NCBI RefSeq assembly: GCF_039534915.1
Contig: NZ_BAAAWE010000001.1
Location: 7,254,001 to 7,318,000, forward strand
Direction: 5' to 3'
From: Streptomyces roseofulvus
GTDB lineage: Bacteria; Actinomycetota; Actinomycetes; Streptomycetales; Streptomycetaceae
DNA: 64,000 nucleotides
A program made the translations under genes and the position numbers. The notes beneath the pieces are model-generated. The model did not search any database. It was not told where the DNA came from and saw nothing but the letters and a program-made list of their open reading frames with translations. Positions 60,577 through 64,000 of this stretch are shown here, one piece after another. How positions within the stretch are numbered: position 1 is the first letter of the stretch; every line of letters starts with the position of its first letter.

Positions 60577-60692
60577 GGAGACAACCCTGGCACGAGCCTC
60601 GACGCTCCTGGGACCGGGCCGCAGACCTCCGGCCGTCGCTCGGCGGCTCTGCCCGCCGTCTCCGGGCTGCTGCGCGTGGCTAGGCTTCAGCG

Positions 60693-61373
60693 GTGACCGA
60701 ACTGTCCACGCTGCCCGGAGACCCGTTCGAGCTGCGCCTGCGTATCTCCTACACCGACGAACTCGCCGACACCCCACAGGCCGACACCCTGGAACGCTGG
60801 GACGTGTCCGTCCTCCACACGGAGGGGACGGTGGGGTCGATCACCTTCTGTCGGGTGCACCTCGACCGGGGCATGAACGCCGTCCGGGTCATGGAGGAGG
60901 AGTCCGAAGAACTCGACGAGATCGCCCAGGCCCTGCTGGATCCGAGCACAGGGGGCTTCACCGAGGACGCCAGCAGCTCGCTTCCGTACGTGGGGTCCTC
61001 CCTGCTCGCCATGGACAAGGTGACCCTGGACGAGCCGTGGCGCGGGCACGGCCTCGGAGCCATCCTCGCCACCGAGGCGATCCACCGGCTCATGGCCGGC
61101 TGCCGTGCCATCGCGTGCTCGCCGGGCGTCACCGACCTCAGCAGCGACCGCCTGAGGGACCGGACGGAGTGGGACCGGGTGACCACCAAGATCGCCAGGG
61201 GATGGGAGCTCGTCGGGTTCCGGCAGTACCAGGGAAACGTTTACCTCCTCTCGCCGGCCTCGTTGGAGTTGGAGGAGCAACGCGGGGCAATGAGAGGGCG
61301 ACTTGCGGACCTCGGCTTTGTCTGGCGCCGCACCCAAGCCCACGACATCTCGCCCCGACCTGGGGGTGGGTGA
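60693..61373 (+). CDS. GNAT-family acetyltransferase-like protein
   Basis: This 226-aa protein starts with GTG at 60693. Its first part reads DPFELRLRISYTDELADTPQADTLERWDVSVLHTEGTVGSITFCRVHLDRG. The GNAT core is KVTLDEPWRGHGLGAILATEAIHRLMAGCRAIACSPG, with RGHGLGAIL as the acetyl-CoA loop, followed by a strand-helix (KIARGWELVGFRQYQGNVYLLSP). It probably acetylates an unknown acceptor. It is divergent from the PD-(D/E)xK-like gene, with 116 nt between the starts. The gene at 53986 is a likely shorter relative. Confidence 0.8.
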   Translation: MTELSTLPGDPFELRLRISYTDELADTPQADTLERWDVSVLHTEGTVGSITFCRVHLDRGMNAVRVMEEESEELDEIAQALLDPSTGGFTEDASSSLPYVGSSLLAMDKVTLDEPWRGHGLGAILATEAIHRLMAGCRAIACSPGVTDLSSDRLRDRTEWDRVTTKIARGWELVGFRQYQGNVYLLSPASLELEEQRGAMRGRLADLGFVWRRTQAHDISPRPGGG

Positions 61374-61530
61374 AGCTGCGGTCTCGTCGGGGGACAGCTT
61401 CGCTGCTGGACCTGAGGACCGTAGCCGCTTCCTCCGCGGAGGGCTCGCCATGCCAGTTCGCCTCTGGCAGACAGGAAAGATCGCGAAAGGACTGGAACAC
61501 GCTTCAGGGGCATGTCAACCTAGACGACCC

Positions 61531-61549
61531 TTTCCGGGAAACCCGGAAA
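61531..61549 (+). promoter_or_regulatory. Palindrome upstream of the 61574 gene
   Basis: TTTCCGGG (61531-61538) and CCCGGAAA (61542-61549) form a perfect 8-bp inverted repeat with a 3-nt centre, 25 nt before the start of the next gene. Its position fits an operator or a short leader hairpin. Confidence 0.45.
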
Positions 61550-61573
61550 ATAGCAGGTCAGAGAGGTGATGCC

Positions 61574-61933
61574 GTGACAGTGGATCTGAGTTCCGCAGGA
61601 TTCCGGACCACGACCGAGCGCCTGAGGCTGCACGACTGGCTCCTGGGGCCGGGACAGGCGACCGAGGTCATCGACACCTTCCCTGCCGCGAACGGCGACT
61701 TCCACTTCATCGTCGACGACCGGGCCGACACCCATATCGCCTCCGCCGACGGCCGCTTCTACCTCGGCCACTTCCCCGCCGGCCGACCCGGCGCCGAGCA
61801 CGAAGGCTGGGTGCTCGCGGTCACCGGCACCGCTCGGACTCCCGGCTACAGGATCACCTTTGATCCCCACACGCCGGCCCACCTGGTCGCGAGGACCGTC
61901 TCCGAGGTTCTGGCTACGGCCAAACGTCTCTGA
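61574..61933 (+). CDS. Short DUF317-like protein
   Basis: This 119-aa protein starts with GTG at 61574, preceded by AGAGAGG. It reads FRTTTERLRLHDWLLGPGQATEVIDTFPAANGDFHFIVDDRADTHIASADGRFYLGHFPAGRPGAEHEGWVLAVTG, then ITFDPHTPAHLVARTVSEVLATAKRL. The display of a strand region, an aromatic W motif and a final PAHLVA helix follows one half of DUF317 proteins, and two full ones lie nearby (53146 and 62324). Function unknown. Confidence 0.65.
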   Translation: MTVDLSSAGFRTTTERLRLHDWLLGPGQATEVIDTFPAANGDFHFIVDDRADTHIASADGRFYLGHFPAGRPGAEHEGWVLAVTGTARTPGYRITFDPHTPAHLVARTVSEVLATAKRL

Positions 61934-62002
61934 CGACCGCACCGTCCAGGCGTTCCTGTTGTCCCCGAGCTTCCGCCTTCCCCGTCCCCGCAAGGAGTGC
62001 AC

Positions 62003-62299
62003 ATGCCCGCACCAGCATCGGACATGACCGTCCGACACCTGATCGACCGCCTCGCCGTCCTGGACCCTGACACCCCCGTCCGTCTCGCCATCAACCCCTT
62101 CTGCCCGATGGCCCACCGTCTTGCTGACGTCCTCGTCGCTGAGGACCTGGACGGACAGCCGGTGGCGTACCTCGCCGAAGACCCCGAGGCCGTGCAGTAC
62201 GGCTACCTGCCCCGGCCAGTCGCCGAGGCGCTGACCTGGATGCCGCCGGTCGACCCGCCGACGAGTCCGCGCCGCAGACTGCGCGCCGTCTCCCCCTGA
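62003..62299 (+). CDS. Small hypothetical protein
   Basis: This 98-aa protein begins MTVRHLIDRLAVLDPDTPVRLAINPFCPMAHRLADVLVAEDLDGQPVAYLAEDPEAVQYGYLP. The pattern of TVRxLIxxLxxLDPDTPVRLA is often seen in short phage or plasmid proteins of actinobacteria (recalled). ATG at 62003 is preceded by AAGGAG at 6 nt. It lies between two DUF317-type genes in one plus-strand run. Confidence 0.75.
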   Translation: MPAPASDMTVRHLIDRLAVLDPDTPVRLAINPFCPMAHRLADVLVAEDLDGQPVAYLAEDPEAVQYGYLPRPVAEALTWMPPVDPPTSPRRRLRAVSP

Positions 62300-62323
62300 C
62301 CGCCCGTACGACAAGGAGCACTT

Positions 62324-63124
62324 CTGCGCCAGTCCACGCCTTCCGATCCGTCCGACGTTCCGGCCTTTCCCGCCTGGTGGGTCACCCCGCGCCACCTTGC
62401 CGGTGACGACGGAGCACTCGCAGACCACGTCGCCTCCCACCTCTCCGCCGCCGGTTGGACTTCCCTGACACTCGCTCGCGGCCGTCGTGAACCTGTTGAT
62501 CCGGATGATCCGGACGCGGTTCAGCAGGTGGTTCGCAGCACTGTGCTGTACGTCGCTCCCGACGGACTTCGCTGGGCCCAGTGGGTGCTTGCCGACGAGC
62601 CGATCATCCTCGGGGACCTGCCGGTGGCGTGGACCGTCTCCGCCCGTTCGACCGCGGACGGGCTGGCTGAGTGGACCGCCTACTTCACCACCGGCGTCCC
62701 GCCCGAAGCCGTTGCCGACTTCCTGCTCGCCCTGGAGGCCTGTCCGGATCCGGCGCACGGGTATGCAGGCCCGCACGTGGTCTTCGAGTCGCTCGCGGAG
62801 CGCGGCTGGGTCCGCGACATCGACAATCCGGCCGCCTTCTCCGATCCGCAGCTGGCCGCGGGCATGGCGCTGAGCCTCCTCCCGGAGTACCTCCAGGACG
62901 GAAACCCGCTCTGCCTCGACCCCACCGCCGAGCAAACCGGCTGGCTGGCCTGGTGCGAGCCCCGGATCGGGCGAGGCTACCTCTGGGCTACGGGGTTCTC
63001 CGCGAGCACTCCGCACGACCTCGTCGCCGCCTTCGCCGCCTCCCTCGCCTCTCCCGACCCCGTACTCCGGCACACCCTGCCCGGCGACAGCGAGGGACAA
63101 CTCTCCCTGCGCCCTACCGTCTGA
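62324..63124 (+). CDS. DUF317-family protein, apparent CTG start
   Basis: This 266-aa protein has the family opening FPAWWVTPRHLAGDDGALADHVASHLSAAGWTSLTLARGRRE. It continues RSTVLYVAPDGLRWAQWVLADEPIILGDLPVAWTVSARSTADGLAEWTAYFTTGVPPEAVADFLLALE and a second half that repeats the scheme (FESLAERGWVRDIDN, YLWATGFSASTPHDLVAAFAASLASPDPV). CTG at 62324 is the only start-like codon behind the strong AAGGAG (5-nt spacing). A perfect 17-bp terminator follows 80 nt after the stop. Confidence 0.83.
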   Translation: MRQSTPSDPSDVPAFPAWWVTPRHLAGDDGALADHVASHLSAAGWTSLTLARGRREPVDPDDPDAVQQVVRSTVLYVAPDGLRWAQWVLADEPIILGDLPVAWTVSARSTADGLAEWTAYFTTGVPPEAVADFLLALEACPDPAHGYAGPHVVFESLAERGWVRDIDNPAAFSDPQLAAGMALSLLPEYLQDGNPLCLDPTAEQTGWLAWCEPRIGRGYLWATGFSASTPHDLVAAFAASLASPDPVLRHTLPGDSEGQLSLRPTV

Positions 63125-63205
63125 CCCCTGGGGCCAGCCGCCAGCAGGGCCTCGTACCTCTTCGGGGCCAACAGCCGTCCCTCAGCACACACAGCAGCAC
63201 AAACA

Positions 63206-63243
63206 GGGCCCGGTGCCAGGTCATTCGACCTGGCACCGGGCCC
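63206..63243. terminator. Strong hairpin terminator
   Basis: GGGCCCGGTGCCAGGTC (63206-63222) pairs perfectly with GACCTGGCACCGGGCCC (63227-63243), leaving a 4-nt loop. It lies between the convergent genes ending at 63124 and 63416. Confidence 0.88.
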
Positions 63244-63415
63244 CTTGGCGAGCGTCCTTGGATTCTTCCGGGAGGTCGGGCCGCCCGGCACCTGGTTTCC
63301 TCCGGACCGGCTCGGCGCATACCCTCAGCGGCGTGGAGGCCGGCGGCGAGCTCGCGGTCCGGGAAGCCAGCCTCACCCAGGGCGGCTGAGCAGGGCGCGG
63401 GACCACGTCACCGGT

Positions 63416-63835
63416 TCAGAGGCCGAAGTCGTCCAGGCCCTCGTCCAGGGAGCCGTACGTCGAGCTGGTGGGACCGGCGTTCCGGTTGAACCATGCGAGA
63501 CTCAGGCGAGGCTCCGGCGTCACATGCTTGGCAGGGCACCGGAGCCAGATCTGGCCCTCCACCGCGAGGATGGCCCAGTCGCGGTACGCCGCGCACTGCG
63601 GGCAGGAGCGGACTTCGCCCTCCAGGACCAGCGGCCGGCGCCACACCAGGAAGCGCTTCGTGCTCAGATCGAGCCGGAGGTCCGCCGGGAGGAAGTCCTC
63701 GCCCGCCGGCGCGGCCCGGGTCTCCCCGACGGGCGCGGCCTCCTGCGGCCATGTCGGCGCTGGGTAGTCCAGCCACGGCGCACCCGCCGGCCCCAGCTCG
63801 CCCTCGCTCTTCCGCGCCTTCCTGCGCCCGAACAT
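63416..63835 (-). CDS. Small hypothetical protein with a CPQC pair
   Basis: This 139-aa protein starts MFGRRKARKSEGELGPAG. Its core reads LRLDLSTKRFLVWRRPLVLEGEVRSCPQCAAYRDWAILAVEGQIWLRCPAKHVTPEPRLSLAWFNRNAG. Cysteines in CPQC and CPAKH could form a zinc knuckle. ATG at 63835. No family recognised; it is convergent with the DUF317 gene and isolated at the window's right end. Confidence 0.7.
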   Translation of the reverse strand: MFGRRKARKSEGELGPAGAPWLDYPAPTWPQEAAPVGETRAAPAGEDFLPADLRLDLSTKRFLVWRRPLVLEGEVRSCPQCAAYRDWAILAVEGQIWLRCPAKHVTPEPRLSLAWFNRNAGPTSSTYGSLDEGLDDFGL

Positions 63836-64000
63836 ACGGCCTCCCCTCGCATTCGGCTGCCTCGCCCCGGCAGCGGACGACGAGAGTGCCCCACGGGCGG
63901 GACGTCGGGCAACTCACGAATCCGTGAACGGCGGAGCCGGCTACCGGTGCCGTCGGCGGTCCCGGTCGCGAGGCTGAGTCGAGGCTGTGCCAGGCATGCG

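Overview
The window is high-GC actinobacterial DNA, most likely Streptomyces. Pointers are the G/C-ending codons, frequent GTG/TTG starts, the SCO6880/DUF6112/DUF4913/DUF317 families, LAxTG sortase signals and ALF-repeat toxins. It looks like accessory DNA such as a chromosome arm, integrative element or large plasmid. No rRNA, tRNA or core housekeeping gene was seen.

1-12,840: a complete type I-E CRISPR-Cas locus. All eight cas genes lie on the minus strand in the order cas3, casA, casB, cas7e, cas5e, cas6e, cas1, cas2, with 4-nt stop/start overlaps through most of the operon. Downstream of cas2 is array 1 (39 repeats, running off the left edge). Upstream of cas3, divergent, is array 2 (11 repeats plus a broken twelfth). 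Both arrays share one repeat and related leaders. The array 1 leader is partly the 3' end of cas2.

12,840-16,340: an insertion-sequence (IS) pile-up. An IS remnant that breaks array 2, an ISAzo13-like element and an IS5-like element are separated by single TTA triplets. The tail of a disrupted gene follows.

16,345-24,650: a secreted polymorphic toxin (ALF repeats, alanine-rich rods, HINT domain, SCP1.201-like deaminase tip) with an Imm1 immunity gene, then two secreted proteins, one of them an S1-protease-like/lectin/FG-GAP protein with replaced catalytic residues. 24,620-26,280 holds an IS110-family element and an IS5 fragment.

26,324-42,250: a long minus-strand gene train. Its upstream part is a type IV secretion-like module: NlpC/P60 cell-wall hydrolase, DUF6112 membrane protein, VirB8-like protein, VirB6/TrbL-like membrane protein, SCO6880-family protein and VirB4-like ATPase. 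Its downstream part holds hypotheticals, a glycosyltransferase and an MFS transporter. Two IS elements inserted at TTA split the train at 32,415-34,555; one carries a passenger gene.

42,895-63,840: mostly plus-strand small genes in translationally coupled groups. They include an orphan DNA methyltransferase, DUF4913, a RelE/ParE-like protein, several small helical look-alikes, a double HxlR regulator, an MFS transporter, three DUF317-type proteins, two LAxTG cell-wall proteins with SpaA-like repeats, and a convergent PD-(D/E)xK-like protein with a frameshift. A 52-nt element with a perfect palindrome precedes two of these groups.

All calls rest on reading the sequence and recalled family features; no database search was run.
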